Below the pieces are notes generated by a model that did not search any database, was not told the origin of the DNA, and saw only the letters and a list, made by a program, of their open reading frames with translations. 64,000 nt of DNA from [Bacteroides] pectinophilus (GTDB taxonomy: Bacteria; Bacillota; Clostridia; Lachnospirales; Lachnospiraceae), in contig CP102260.1 in assembly GCA_025146925.1 (NCBI GenBank), positions 1,621,001-1,685,000 of the forward strand, in the 5' to 3' direction. Below, in pieces: positions 25,938-35,477 of this stretch (position 1 is its first letter; the number at the start of each line of letters is the position of its first letter). The position numbers and the translations under genes were made by a program.

Positions 25938-25953
25938 GCCGGTCTGTACCGGC
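25938..25953 (-). terminator. Weak terminator after hisIE
   Basis: Minus-strand GCCGGT and ACCGGC form a 6-bp stem with an ACAG loop, followed by TTTATAC rather than a full T-run. It lies four bases after the hisIE stop. Confidence 0.5.
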
Positions 25954-25956
25954 ATA

Positions 25957-27249
25957 TCAGCGGTTAGCAAGCTCTTTAACTATGTCTTCCCATGTCAGGC
26001 CTTTGAGCGACATAAGAACCATTACATGATATAAGAAATCTGCTATCTCATACTTAGATTCTTCAGGATCCGGATTCTTGGCTGCAATTACTATCTCAGT
26101 AGCTTCTTCTCCAACCTTCTTAAGAATCTTATCTATTCCCTTGTCGAACAGATAATTAGTGTATGAGCCTTCCTTAGGATTAGCCTTACGGTCTTCAATA
26201 ACAGCCATTACGTCATTGAATACCTTAAGCGGATTGACCTGTGTATACTCGGTTGAGACCAGATTGCGGTAGAAGCAGCTTCTGTTACCTGTATGGCATG
26301 CTGCGCCTATCTGCTTAACCTTGGCCAGAAGTGTATCGTTATCGCAGTCAATCTCGATTGAACGCACATACTGGTAATGTCCTGATGTCTCGCCCTTTAC
26401 CCAGAGCTGCTGTCTGCTTCTGCTGAAATATGTCATCTTACCTGTTGCAAGAGTTGCATTATATGACTCTTCATTCATATATGCCACCATGAGTACCTCA
26501 TCAGTCTTATAATCCTGTACAACAACAGGAATAAGTCCCTGCTCATTAAGCTTGAACTGTGCAAACGGTATTGAGCTTTCAAATGTATTCATTACAATTC
26601 CGGCTTCTTTAATCGCCTGCTTTGCCTCCATGAATGAGAAGTCAACGCTGCTGATTACAGATCCTGACACGCCTGCAACCTCAGGCTGTGAAAGTTCCTT
26701 TATTATATCTGTTCCGTCATTGGACGATGCAAGTTCTACAATTGCGGGAATTCCTGATGACTTGGCAGTATCAGCCTTATCTTTATCTGTATCTGATACA
26801 AATATACATGACAGTTCATTATCCTTTGCCATATCGATTGCATCTGCATCCGCACCCGTGTACCAAAGACCAAGCTTGTCATTGCCAAAACGGTCCTTAA
26901 CTTCTTTCATCATAAGGAGATTAGATTCCTTGGCATCCTCAAGAAGCACTGTTGAGACGCCTGCATAAAGGTACTTCTTTACATCCTCAACACGTCTTAT
27001 GTTACCTGATGCATACATCGGAATATCAATAAGCTTTGATATCTCTCTGAGTATTCCGATTGCCTTATCATGTGATTCGTCATCATATGAAAGATCTATT
27101 ACAATCAGTTCATCCGCCCCATTCTCGCTGAACTTAGAAGCCACCTCAACAGGTGAGTACCTTGCATCAATAGGTACTCTGCACTCTGCTGATGTATAAG
27201 CTTTCTCATTCTTAAGATATATTATTGGAATAAGTTTTTTGTACGACAT
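25957..27249 (-). CDS. hisI: HisIE (PRA-CH/PRA-PH) with degenerate HisF-like N-terminal domain
   Basis: Bifunctional phosphoribosyl-ATP diphosphatase and phosphoribosyl-AMP cyclohydrolase, steps two and three of histidine synthesis. Of 430 residues, about 220-330 are HisI ([67 protein letters not shown]) and about 340-430 are HisE ([28 protein letters not shown]). The first 210 residues resemble HisF ([48 protein letters not shown]) but the catalytic aspartate of the IPCLDVKDG motif is a tyrosine and GGGIR is SGNIR, so this domain cannot be a normal cyclase. HisI and HisE parts look intact. Last gene of the operon. Confidence 0.93.
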   Translation of the reverse strand: MSYKKLIPIIYLKNEKAYTSAECRVPIDARYSPVEVASKFSENGADELIVIDLSYDDESHDKAIGILREISKLIDIPMYASGNIRRVEDVKKYLYAGVSTVLLEDAKESNLLMMKEVKDRFGNDKLGLWYTGADADAIDMAKDNELSCIFVSDTDKDKADTAKSSGIPAIVELASSNDGTDIIKELSQPEVAGVSGSVISSVDFSFMEAKQAIKEAGIVMNTFESSIPFAQFKLNEQGLIPVVVQDYKTDEVLMVAYMNEESYNATLATGKMTYFSRSRQQLWVKGETSGHYQYVRSIEIDCDNDTLLAKVKQIGAACHTGNRSCFYRNLVSTEYTQVNPLKVFNDVMAVIEDRKANPKEGSYTNYLFDKGIDKILKKVGEEATEIVIAAKNPDPEESKYEIADFLYHVMVLMSLKGLTWEDIVKELANR

Positions 27250-27257
27250 GTCTGTAA

Positions 27258-27980
27258 CTACCTTTCTTCAAATTCATCAACCGCTTCTTTTAAGTTGATA
27301 CGCTTTTCATATATTGCTTTTCCTATTATTGCACCATGTATTCCGGCATTCTGTATATTGCGCAGATCATCCATTCCGGATACTCCGCCGGATGCTATAA
27401 TGTCAATTCCTGTCTTGTCTGACAGAAGCTTTGTCTGCTCAACATTAGGTCCCTGAAGCATTCCGTCCTTGGATATATCAGTATACACGATTGTCTTAAC
27501 GCCCATATCCTTCATTGCAAGTGCCATTGAAAGAGCCGTCTTATCGCTTAACTTTTCCCAGCCTTCTACAGCAACATATCCGTCCTTGGCATCAACGCCG
27601 ACAACTATATGCTCTGCTCCGAACCTCTCAATAGCCTCACGTATAAACTCAGGATTCTCAACTGCCTTCGTTCCTATTATAGCCCTGTACACTCCAAGTT
27701 CAAGAACTTCTTTTATATTCCCGAGAGTTCTTATGCCTCCACCCAGCTCAATAGGTATATTGACAGATGAAGCAATCTTTCTTATAACCTCAGCGTTAAC
27801 CGAACGCCCCTTAAGCGCTCCGTCAAGGTCTACAACATGAATAAACTTTGCTCCGGCCTTCTCAAATTCCTTTGCAATCTCCCATGGTGTATCTGAATAC
27901 ACATTAACATTATCAAAAAGTCCCTGTGTCAGTCTGACACACTTGCCGTCCTTAATATCAATAGCAGGATATAATCTCAT
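27258..27980 (-). CDS. hisA: ProFAR isomerase
   Basis: HisA, the phosphoribosylformimino-5-aminoimidazole carboxamide ribotide isomerase, catalyses the fourth step of histidine synthesis. The 240-residue (beta-alpha)8 barrel has the first catalytic aspartate in [14 protein letters not shown], phosphate motifs ELGGGIRTL and ASGGVSG, and the second aspartate in [19 protein letters not shown] lies ten bases before the ATG within a GAATGGAGATT site. It sits between hisB and hisIE; no hisH or hisF is adjacent. Confidence 0.97.
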   Translation of the reverse strand: MRLYPAIDIKDGKCVRLTQGLFDNVNVYSDTPWEIAKEFEKAGAKFIHVVDLDGALKGRSVNAEVIRKIASSVNIPIELGGGIRTLGNIKEVLELGVYRAIIGTKAVENPEFIREAIERFGAEHIVVGVDAKDGYVAVEGWEKLSDKTALSMALAMKDMGVKTIVYTDISKDGMLQGPNVEQTKLLSDKTGIDIIASGGVSGMDDLRNIQNAGIHGAIIGKAIYEKRINLKEAVDEFEER

Positions 27981-28004
27981 TAATCCGAATCTCCATTCTG
28001 TATT

Positions 28005-28601
28005 CTATAACGTACCCTTTGTTGACAGTACACTCTTAATTCTTGAATCTCTCATCGTAGCTTCATCAAGCGCCTTTGCAAATGCTTTAAACATGCCCTC
28101 AATTATATGATGGTCATTACTTCCCGCCATCTGCTTAATATGAAGGTTCATTCCGGCAGCATATGATATTGCATAGAAAAATTCCCTTACCATCTGTGTA
28201 TCAAAATATCCAACCGAATCCGATGAGAATTCACCGTCAAACACCAGATAAGGACGTCCTGACAGATCTATTGCACACAGTATAAGCGCCTCATCCATCG
28301 GAAGAATTATGTCACCGTAACGTCTGATTGACTTCTTATCTCCCACAGCCTTGCGGATTGCCTCTCCGAGCACAATTCCCGTATCCTCTATCGTATGGTG
28401 GCAGTCAACGTAAAGATCTCCCTTTACGTTCATCTGCAGATCAAAAAGTCCATGCCTGGCAAAACTCTTAAGCATATGATCAAAGAAGCCTATTCCCGTA
28501 TCTACCGATGCCTCGCCTCTTCCATCTATCTTAAATGTACACTTAATCTGTGTCTCATTTGTATTACGTTCCACAGTTGCAGTTCTGAAATCTGATGACA
28601 T
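28005..28601 (-). CDS. hisB: Imidazoleglycerol-phosphate dehydratase
   Basis: HisB dehydrates imidazole glycerol phosphate. The 198-residue monofunctional enzyme carries the manganese-binding motifs GFFDHMLKSFARHG, DCHHTIEDTGIVLGEA, and AGSNDHHIIEGMFKAFAKAL. No phosphatase domain is fused. GGAGG precedes the ATG. Confidence 0.97.
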   Translation of the reverse strand: MSSDFRTATVERNTNETQIKCTFKIDGRGEASVDTGIGFFDHMLKSFARHGLFDLQMNVKGDLYVDCHHTIEDTGIVLGEAIRKAVGDKKSIRRYGDIILPMDEALILCAIDLSGRPYLVFDGEFSSDSVGYFDTQMVREFFYAISYAAGMNLHIKQMAGSNDHHIIEGMFKAFAKALDEATMRDSRIKSVLSTKGTL

Positions 28602-28625
28602 ATCCTGTTCCTCCGTGTCAGTTAA

Positions 28626-29915
28626 CTATTCAAATCTTACATGTATTGAATTGGCATGTGCAGTAAGCTTTTCTGCCTTTGCAAATGTCTCAATATCCTC
28701 ATGGATAGGCTCAAGGGCTTCTCTTGAGTACATAATGATGCTCGATTTTTTAATGAAGTCATCCACACTGAGCGGTGAGAAGAACTTGGCAGTTCCATTG
28801 GTAGGAAGTACGTGGTTAGGTCCTGCAAAGTAATCACCAAGCGGCTCTGAACTGTATTCCCCAAGGAAAATAGCTCCTGCATTCTTAATCTTTGTCATTG
28901 TATTGAACGGATCCTTAGTTACTATCTCAAGATGCTCTGATGCAATCTCGTTAGCCACATCAATTGCCTCTTCAAGATCACTGGCAACAAGTATATATCC
29001 GTAATTCTCGAGTGACTTCTCAATTATCTCACGGCGAGAAAGCTTAGGAAGATATCCGTCAATCTCTGCCGATACCTTATCTGCAAGCTCATCACTTGTA
29101 GTTACAAGTATTGCAGATGCCATCTGGTCATGCTCTGCCTGTGAAAGGAGATCCGCCGCAACATAATGTGCATTGGCTGTCTCATCTGCAATAACCATAA
29201 TCTCACTAGGACCTGCTACAGAGTCAATGCTTACATGCCCGTATACTGCTTTCTTGGCAAGTGCTACATATATATTGCCTGGTCCGACAATCTTATCAAC
29301 CTTAGGAATTGACTCTGTTCCGTATGCAAGTGCAGCTATAGCCTGTGCTCCACCAACCTTATAGATTACATCAACACCTGCTTCATTGGCTGCAACAAGT
29401 GTCGCAGGATATACCTTTCCGTCCTTTGCAGGAGGCGTTGTCATTACAATCTGCTCTACTCCGGCTACCTTAGCAGGAATAATATTCATAAGAACTGATG
29501 ACGGATATACAGCCTTGCCTCCCGGTACATATACACCTACTCTTGAAAGAGCTGTTACCTTCTGTCCAAGCATTGTTCCGTCCGGCTTACTGTCAAACCA
29601 GCTGTACTGCTTCTGCTTCTGGTGGTAATCCCTGATATTTACAAGTGCCTTACGGATAACCTCCACGAGCTTCTCGTCAACAAGTGTATAAGCCTCTTCA
29701 ATCTCTTCCTTAGTTACAACGATATTGTCCGCATTAATATCCGCCCCATCAAATCTCTTTGTGTAGTCAAATATTGCTGCGTCCTTATTCTTCTTAACAT
29801 TCTCAAGAATCTCATTAACAGCACTCTCAAACTGTCCATAGCTGTTAGGACTTCTCTTAAGAAGATTCTCCAGGATATTATTCTCACTTTCCTCTGTGAG
29901 TTTTATTTTGCGCAT
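28626..29915 (-). CDS. hisD: Histidinol dehydrogenase
   Basis: HisD oxidises histidinol to histidine in two NAD-dependent, zinc-dependent steps. The 429-residue protein contains [93 protein letters not shown] and the C-terminal EHLEI and PTNGTAKF motifs. AGGAGG lies before the ATG. A 97-base AT-rich spacer with tandem repeats separates it from hisG. Confidence 0.97.
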   Translation of the reverse strand: MRKIKLTEESENNILENLLKRSPNSYGQFESAVNEILENVKKNKDAAIFDYTKRFDGADINADNIVVTKEEIEEAYTLVDEKLVEVIRKALVNIRDYHQKQKQYSWFDSKPDGTMLGQKVTALSRVGVYVPGGKAVYPSSVLMNIIPAKVAGVEQIVMTTPPAKDGKVYPATLVAANEAGVDVIYKVGGAQAIAALAYGTESIPKVDKIVGPGNIYVALAKKAVYGHVSIDSVAGPSEIMVIADETANAHYVAADLLSQAEHDQMASAILVTTSDELADKVSAEIDGYLPKLSRREIIEKSLENYGYILVASDLEEAIDVANEIASEHLEIVTKDPFNTMTKIKNAGAIFLGEYSSEPLGDYFAGPNHVLPTNGTAKFFSPLSVDDFIKKSSIIMYSREALEPIHEDIETFAKAEKLTAHANSIHVRFE

Positions 29916-29961
29916 CTTAGCCTCCTGCCCTGACGATTATACATTGTGTGCAATGCACTGT

Positions 29962-30016
29962 TATGAATTATGCTGTATGCATTATGTTATATGCATTATG
30001 CTATATGCATTATTAT
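29962..30016. repeat. 14-bp tandem repeat over hisG stop
   Basis: Four units in tandem: TATGAATTATGCTG, TATGCATTATGTTA, TATGCATTATGCTA and a partial TATGCATTATTAT. The hisG stop codon is inside the array. The rest of the hisD-hisG spacer shows only the hisD ribosome-binding site. Confidence 0.8.
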
Positions 30017-30672
30017 GCATTCTTCTCGTCAATATATTTTCTTAATCTTGTAATGATATCGTTAATACGCTCATTCTGCATCTTCATGCTTACTTCATTA
30101 ACAACCATTCTTGCAGATAACGGACATACCTCCTCAAGTACCGTAAGTCCATTCTCCCTGAGTGTGGCTCCTGTCTCGACTATATCGACAATAACCTCTG
30201 ACAGCCCTACGATAGGTGCAAGCTCTATTGAACCGTTAAGCTTGATTATCTCAACCGTCTGATGTTTCTTATTATAGAAATAATCCTTGGCAATATTAGG
30301 ATACTTTGTCGCAACTCTGATAAGTTCATGGTGCATTAGAAGCTCCCTTGCCGACTGCGGTCCGCACACGCACATCCTGCAGTTGCCGGTCTTAAGATCA
30401 AGAACTTCATAGAGCTTGCGTCCCTCTTCAAGTATCGTATCCTTCCCAACAATTCCTATATCAGCAGCTCCGTACTCCACATATGTAGGAACATCCGTTG
30501 CCTTGGCAAGGAAGAATCTGAGCTTAAGATCCTCATTAGTGAATATAAGCTTTCTTGAGTTCTCATCCTTCATCTCATCGCAAGTAATCCCTATCTCTTC
30601 AAATATCTGCAATGTCTTCCTGGCAAGTCTTCCCTTGGCAAGTGCAAATGTTATATATCTGTCGTTACCCAT
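30013..30672 (-). CDS. hisG: ATP phosphoribosyltransferase, short catalytic form
   Basis: HisG starts histidine synthesis by joining ATP and PRPP. The 219-residue protein is the short form that lacks the C-terminal regulatory domain and works with HisZ, encoded just upstream. Seen are [57 protein letters not shown] and the PRPP-loop region [19 protein letters not shown]. An ATG five codons earlier lies in the ribosome-binding site (ATGGAGG) and is rejected. Confidence 0.96.
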   Translation of the reverse strand: MGNDRYITFALAKGRLARKTLQIFEEIGITCDEMKDENSRKLIFTNEDLKLRFFLAKATDVPTYVEYGAADIGIVGKDTILEEGRKLYEVLDLKTGNCRMCVCGPQSARELLMHHELIRVATKYPNIAKDYFYNKKHQTVEIIKLNGSIELAPIVGLSEVIVDIVETGATLRENGLTVLEEVCPLSARMVVNEVSMKMQNERINDIITRLRKYIDEKNA

Positions 30673-30708
30673 AACAACCTCCATCATAGCGCATCATGCG
30701 CTGAATTC

Positions 30709-31974
30709 TTAAAGCAATTTTAAAACATCCTGTGCTGCAGCAGTCTTAATATCACCTGACGCAAGATTAAGGATTCTTACATCCTCACCGTCTGTCATTG
30801 AGATAATATCCGTAATATCCGATGACTCTGCATATGCCCTGCACTCGCTGTCATCAATTGACCTGCTGCATAACATGCTGGCGCTGACTCCTGCATTGCG
30901 CAGCTGTGCTGCAAGCTTTACCGCTCTGCTCCACTGTGAAGGCGTGTGAAGTATCATTACTCCGTTCCTGTCGCAAGGTATCTCTATCTTCTGGCGTTCT
31001 AACGCTACCATAAGCTGGTCGGCCGTGAGTGAAAATCCGATTGATGCCTTATCACTTCCGAACTGTCCTATAAGCTTATCATAACGTCCGCCCTTGACTA
31101 CTGCATCCCCCGTACCGTATGTATATCCGTTGAATATAACTCCGGTATAGTACTTATGCTTACTGAGCATTCCAAGGTCAAATGTAATATATTTGTCATA
31201 TCCGTTCTGTGCAAGCATTCCATAAAGTTCCTCAAGATATGCAATAGCTTCAAGTGCTTCTTCATTACTTGTAATAGAGCGTGCCCTGTCAAGTACTTCA
31301 ACTGAGCCAAAAAGCTGTGGCAGAACAAGGAGTGTATCGGTAAGACTGTCATCAAGATTCTGTGATTTCAGAAGTTCCTCTACTCCGTAAAAATTCTTAT
31401 TAAGCATAAGCTCAACAAGCTCATCTTCCGTATCTGTATCTATTCCTGCTTCCTTAAGAAGTCCTCTGAAGAACTGGACCTGTCCTATCTCAACCTGAAA
31501 TTCCTTAAGTCCCGAACTCAAAAGAGAATCAATCACCATAGAGATTATCTCTGCATCGGCATATATTGACGAATCTCCGATAAGCTCTGCTCCAATCTGT
31601 GTTGTCTCCTTGAGACGTCCCTGATAATTATGATTGTTAATAAATGTATTGCCGATGTAGCACAGCTTAAGCGTCATATTGCTGTCACCATAATACTTGG
31701 CAGCAGTCCTTGCAATCGAAGGTGTCATATCAGGACGAAGCACAAGTGTATTGCCATCCCTGTCAAAGAACTTGAACATCTCGTTAGATGCCACACTTCC
31801 TCTCTCCTTATTGAACACATCAAAGAATTCAAATGTAGGAGTAGATATGTCATTATAGCCATATGACTTCAGGACATCATGAATCCTGTTCTGGACCATA
31901 AGCTTTCTGGCACATTCTCCGTTATAAATATCACGTACACCTTCAGGTGTATGAAGCAGTCGTTCCTTTTTCAT
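30709..31974 (-). CDS. hisZ: ATP phosphoribosyltransferase regulatory subunit
   Basis: HisZ is a class II histidyl-tRNA-synthetase paralogue that forms a complex with short HisG and gives histidine feedback control. The 421-residue protein shows LHTPEGVRDIYNGECARKL, LRPDMTPSIARTAAKYYG, GRLKETTQIGAELIG and FDLGMLSKHKYYTGVIFNGY, and ends with a divergent anticodon-domain-like region. It is the first gene of the operon, preceded by AAGGAGAG. Confidence 0.95.
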   Translation of the reverse strand: MKKERLLHTPEGVRDIYNGECARKLMVQNRIHDVLKSYGYNDISTPTFEFFDVFNKERGSVASNEMFKFFDRDGNTLVLRPDMTPSIARTAAKYYGDSNMTLKLCYIGNTFINNHNYQGRLKETTQIGAELIGDSSIYADAEIISMVIDSLLSSGLKEFQVEIGQVQFFRGLLKEAGIDTDTEDELVELMLNKNFYGVEELLKSQNLDDSLTDTLLVLPQLFGSVEVLDRARSITSNEEALEAIAYLEELYGMLAQNGYDKYITFDLGMLSKHKYYTGVIFNGYTYGTGDAVVKGGRYDKLIGQFGSDKASIGFSLTADQLMVALERQKIEIPCDRNGVMILHTPSQWSRAVKLAAQLRNAGVSASMLCSRSIDDSECRAYAESSDITDIISMTDGEDVRILNLASGDIKTAAAQDVLKLL

Positions 31975-32000
31975 AAATCTCTCCTTACGCTATGTCACTT

Positions 32001-32026
32001 TAGCGTGGTAACGTGTTATCGCGCTA
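32001..32026 (-). promoter_or_regulatory. Candidate operator of the his operon
   Basis: A 26-bp imperfect palindrome: TAGCGCGATAAC, AC, GTTACCACGCTA on the minus strand, with 10 of 12 half-site positions paired. It begins about five bases downstream of the predicted transcription start. It could be a repressor site or an RNA hairpin; there is no room for a T-box leader. Confidence 0.5.
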
Positions 32027-32037
32027 GAATGATTAGA

Positions 32038-32066
32038 ATTATATAATAAACATGAACTTATGTCAA
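32038..32066 (-). promoter_or_regulatory. Consensus sigma-A promoter of the his operon
   Basis: TTGACA and TATAAT are both exact consensus, separated by 17 bases. It begins six bases beyond the GGDEF-gene stop, so the his operon starts independently. Confidence 0.92.
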
Positions 32067-32071
32067 TGGCT

Positions 32072-33355
32072 TTATATCTCTCCATGAAGCATCTCTTTAT
32101 ATATTATAAATCTGTTGTGTCCTTTTTCATTGGCAATCTCCAGTGCTCTTCTGGCTTTAAGAATCATCTTGTCATAATCCTTGCCGTTGAACGGATAGCG
32201 GGAAACGCCTATTGAAAATGTAATCTTATCATTGTTAAGCAGCATGTATCTCCACTTAATCATGGTTCTGAGAGATTCGATAAATGCTCTCGCATTAACT
32301 TCAACATTGATATCCCTTACGGCAATATAAATTATATTATTATCATCTGCACCGGCAACACCTCTGCACCATACCTTATCCCTGCACATATCAAGCACAA
32401 GCCTGAACGTGTCATCAGCGGCTTTTTTGCCGTACTTTGCCGCCATCTTAGCAAGTTCGTCAATCTGCAGAAGCATAAGCATCATCTCACCGGACGGAGT
32501 ATATGTAATGCTGTCCTTAATATACTTAAGCACACCGGTGCTTGTCAGATTACGGCTTTCCTTATCATTACCAAGAAGATTCTTTGAGAATGATATTCCC
32601 TCTTCAAGCACCTTAATAGTTCCTACTATTCTTGTCTTTTTTCCTTCAAGATAATAAGTACTTCCCTTGAATTCAATGAGACCGCTGCTCAGTATACTGT
32701 ATTCCGATGAATTAACGTGAAACTTATGTACAAATCTTGCCGAACCATTATCTATATCCGAACACAGTGCTTCAAATTCAGCCTTCTCATCATCAGGAAT
32801 AATTCCCGGTGCCCTGTACTCTGCTGCTATATCAACAAGCGGTCTTGTATCAACGACAGACATCTCATCATCTATAAATCTGTATATTGTAACGTCTCTC
32901 AGCCTGCAGTCAATTGCATATACCAGCTCTCCTTCGAGTGAAAGCAGATGACTGTATTCATTAATCATCTGACGGAGATTCTGATTCTGATGCTTAAGTG
33001 CCTGTATATCATTAAGCTTAAGTTCAAGATATTCATATGCAGATTCTTCATCGGCATCATCAGTCTTATTGCCACGCAGCTCCCCCCGTCGTATCTCGGC
33101 CATAATCCATCTGTATGAATTATCAACACGGCGCATACGCAGAACCATTGTCTTGGATGCATTGGTCTTAAGTGAATTAGCCACCTCTATAAAATCGTCA
33201 AGATCAACCTGATGTATTACATCTGTTATTGTATAATTTCTCGCAATACCTGCAAATCTGTAATAACTTTCATTAGCAGATACAATCTCAAAATTAACAT
33301 TAATAATTGCCCAACCATCAATCAGTTCGTACTTCTCAATATAGTTACTTTCCAT
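32072..33355 (-). CDS. PAS protein with degenerate GGDEF domain
   Basis: A 427-residue soluble protein. An N-terminal PAS-like domain (DGWAIINVNFEIVSANESYYRFAGI ... LRMRRVDNSYRWIMAEIRR) is followed by a central region and a C-terminal GGDEF-fold domain (LMLLQIDELAKMAAKYGKKAADDTFRLV, ITFSIGVSRYPFNGKDYDKMILKARRALEIANEKGHNRF). The signature GG(D/E)EF is replaced by GADDN, so diguanylate cyclase activity is unlikely; it may bind nucleotide or act as a sensor scaffold. GTGAGGG lies before the ATG, and the gene overlaps recU by eleven bases. Confidence 0.85.
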   Translation of the reverse strand: MESNYIEKYELIDGWAIINVNFEIVSANESYYRFAGIARNYTITDVIHQVDLDDFIEVANSLKTNASKTMVLRMRRVDNSYRWIMAEIRRGELRGNKTDDADEESAYEYLELKLNDIQALKHQNQNLRQMINEYSHLLSLEGELVYAIDCRLRDVTIYRFIDDEMSVVDTRPLVDIAAEYRAPGIIPDDEKAEFEALCSDIDNGSARFVHKFHVNSSEYSILSSGLIEFKGSTYYLEGKKTRIVGTIKVLEEGISFSKNLLGNDKESRNLTSTGVLKYIKDSITYTPSGEMMLMLLQIDELAKMAAKYGKKAADDTFRLVLDMCRDKVWCRGVAGADDNNIIYIAVRDINVEVNARAFIESLRTMIKWRYMLLNNDKITFSIGVSRYPFNGKDYDKMILKARRALEIANEKGHNRFIIYKEMLHGEI

Positions 33356-33890
33356 AGCTGTCCCTCACATCAAGATCTTTCTGAAGCATTTCAATATAAT
33401 GAACCATTATACCATTATGCGAACGAATTTTAAACTCTTTATTTATCTCTTCATAAGTAAAGCTCTTTCTCCCGCCATCTCTGGCACGTTTCCAGAACCG
33501 CATGACATCTGAATACGGAATGTAATATGTCTCATTACGCATCACAAAATCAGCAATGATAAATGTAATCCCGCCCTGCTTCTCAAAATCGCTCATGAAT
33601 TCAATCTGATGCTCATGGATATTCTGAATCGGGAATGTATCTGACGCACATTCTTTGGCATCAAAGCATACCGGAATTCCCTGGACAACACCTATATAAT
33701 CCACCGTACTCTTCTGGTTAAAATATGCCAGGGTAATCTGCCCGGTGCCTTTGTCCATCTTCACCGGGGTAATCGGTGTCGGAACCTTCTGTATAAGTGC
33801 CAGTCCTGATGTTCTGTATCTGTCATTGCTATGATTAATCAGCTCTTCTAATGTAGAGCCTCTAAGTCCTCTTGAATTCCATGTTCCCAT
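33345..33890 (-). CDS. recU: Holliday junction resolvase RecU
   Basis: RecU cleaves Holliday junctions in Firmicutes. The 181-residue protein matches the family in NSRGLRGSTLEELINHSNDRYRTSGLALIQKVPTPI, the nuclease core STVDYIGVVQGIPVCFDAKEC (D, then D-x-K catalytic residues), and HQIEFMSDFEKQGGITFIIADF. It overlaps the end of the upstream rluD-like gene by about 43 bases in another frame; the chosen ATG gives the canonical N-terminus. Confidence 0.93.
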   Translation of the reverse strand: MGTWNSRGLRGSTLEELINHSNDRYRTSGLALIQKVPTPITPVKMDKGTGQITLAYFNQKSTVDYIGVVQGIPVCFDAKECASDTFPIQNIHEHQIEFMSDFEKQGGITFIIADFVMRNETYYIPYSDVMRFWKRARDGGRKSFTYEEINKEFKIRSHNGIMVHYIEMLQKDLDVRDSYGK

Positions 33891-34867
33891 ATATGTTCAC
33901 CTTTGAGTACCCTGTCAAACTCCTTCGGAATATCCGTTCTGACACACAGCCCTCTTTGCGGATAATCAAGCTCATACGCATGCAGCATCTGGCTTTTTAT
34001 ATGATATTGGTCTGACATTCGTTTATTAATCTGCCTGCTGCCATACTTCACATCACCGGCAATCGGATGCCCAAGCGACGCAAGATGCGCCCTTATCTGA
34101 TGTGTACGTCCGGTTATAAGCTTCACCTTAAGAAGGGTGAAATTGTCATTAGAAACAGCCGGAATATATTCCGTTTCAATATTATTGATCATGTCAGCCT
34201 CTGCATTATCCATGGCTTCCTTATAATCTGCATATATCGTGGATTTGTTAGTCTTTTCATCACGTACAAGATAGCCGCTTACTCTGCTGCGTTCATTAAT
34301 CCGTCCAGCAACAACACATATATAATACTTGTGGAGTGTTCTGTCCCTGAATGCTTCTGACATCTCCTGAAGTCCTTTTATTGTCTTGCCCGCAACAACA
34401 AGTCCGCTCGTATTACGGTCAAGTCTGTTACAGATACCGGGTCTGAATGTAATAAGATCTTTCTGCGTAAGACTTCCCGTATCAAGAAGGTACTCCGTTA
34501 CATATTCAACAAGCGACTTATCACCGGCTGATGCCTTCTGTGAGAGCATTCCTGACGGCTTGTCTATGATAACAATATCTTCATCCTCATACATAACTTT
34601 CAGCTTTATCTTATCAGGGACATCCCGGTGTGTTGTATCTTTTTCGGCCGATGTGAACTTACGAAGAGTTTCATCAGAGAAAAATATCTTAATTCTGTCG
34701 CCACCAGCCAGCTTTTCATTACCGTTACACTTTGTGTCATTCAGTGTTATATTTTTTTTGCGGAGCATCTTATATATAAAGTTCTTCTGCGCGTTGCACA
34801 GATATCTTTCAAGATATCTGTCCAGTCTCAGCCCTGCCTCGCGTGAAGATATAACAAGTTCTTTCAT
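33848..34867 (-). CDS. RluA/RluD-family 23S rRNA pseudouridine synthase
   Basis: Converts specific uridines in rRNA (or tRNA) to pseudouridine. The 339-residue protein has an N-terminal S4 domain (SREAGLRLDRYLERYLCNAQKNFIYKMLRKKNITLND) and the catalytic domain with the active-site aspartate in NRLDRNTSGLVVAGK, LITGRTHQIRAHLASLGHPIAGDVKYG and LHAYEL. S4 plus catalytic domain fits RluC/RluD; exact target cannot be read from sequence. Confidence 0.92.
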   Translation of the reverse strand: MKELVISSREAGLRLDRYLERYLCNAQKNFIYKMLRKKNITLNDTKCNGNEKLAGGDRIKIFFSDETLRKFTSAEKDTTHRDVPDKIKLKVMYEDEDIVIIDKPSGMLSQKASAGDKSLVEYVTEYLLDTGSLTQKDLITFRPGICNRLDRNTSGLVVAGKTIKGLQEMSEAFRDRTLHKYYICVVAGRINERSRVSGYLVRDEKTNKSTIYADYKEAMDNAEADMINNIETEYIPAVSNDNFTLLKVKLITGRTHQIRAHLASLGHPIAGDVKYGSRQINKRMSDQYHIKSQMLHAYELDYPQRGLCVRTDIPKEFDRVLKGEHIWEHGIQEDLEALH

Positions 34868-34889
34868 TGCACCTCTCCATTTTATGTGA

Positions 34890-35477
34890 TTACATACACA
34901 TGCAGCGTGCCGATTCCCATATCCACTGCATGCGGTCCGATTCTTCCTTCGTAAGCTTTGTCTCCCTGCTTTCAGACATAAGCTTTACTTTTTTGATGAA
35001 CTGATTCTCATCATTATATAATGATACTGTAGCCGAAAGCCTTGCCTCTTTTATGTACTTTTCAAGATCTGCCTTAAATCTGCCTGCATCTGCTTTTGCA
35101 TCTGTTGTATATGCACACACTGCATGAGGTGTTATGACAAGTGCCGTAACATATGTTGCCTTTTCTCTGGATGTGAATAAGCACTCATATTTGTGAAGGA
35201 ATTTGTCATCTGCAGCTTCAATTCTTTCATACAGTTCATCACTTACCGGCCGGCATGCTATGCACATAATCAGATCTACTGCAAATTTGGCTGTCGGCAG
35301 CACCATGAGTATCGCCATCACAGTCAGCAGATTATTGCGCGTCTTACACAGTATAAGTCCTGTCACAAAGAACGCCGCAACAATGGCAAGTCCTATTGAT
35401 ACAGCCACAATGTACATGGTCTTTCGTGCCTTAATGTACCCTGGTATTCCTTTTTCTCTTCTTCCCTGTCTTTTCAA
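34890..35477 (-). CDS. Two-helix membrane protein of unknown function
   Basis: I do not recognise this family. The product of about 195 residues has a very basic N-terminus ([18 protein letters not shown]), two membrane helices ([23 protein letters not shown] and [22 protein letters not shown]), then a cytoplasmic domain with [45 protein letters not shown] start is chosen because AGAGGTG lies just before it; an ATG further upstream would overlap ygiQ by 100 bases and has no clear ribosome-binding site. The overlap with ygiQ suggests translational coupling. Confidence 0.6.
   Translation of the reverse strand: MKRQGRREKGIPGYIKARKTMYIVAVSIGLAIVAAFFVTGLILCKTRNNLLTVMAILMVLPTAKFAVDLIMCIACRPVSDELYERIEAADDKFLHKYECLFTSREKATYVTALVITPHAVCAYTTDAKADAGRFKADLEKYIKEARLSATVSLYNDENQFIKKVKLMSESRETKLTKEESDRMQWIWESARCMCM

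Noticed and set aside
31975..32071. T-box riboswitch before hisZ
   Set aside because: The leader is only about 55 bases and lacks the T-box sequence and specifier stem.
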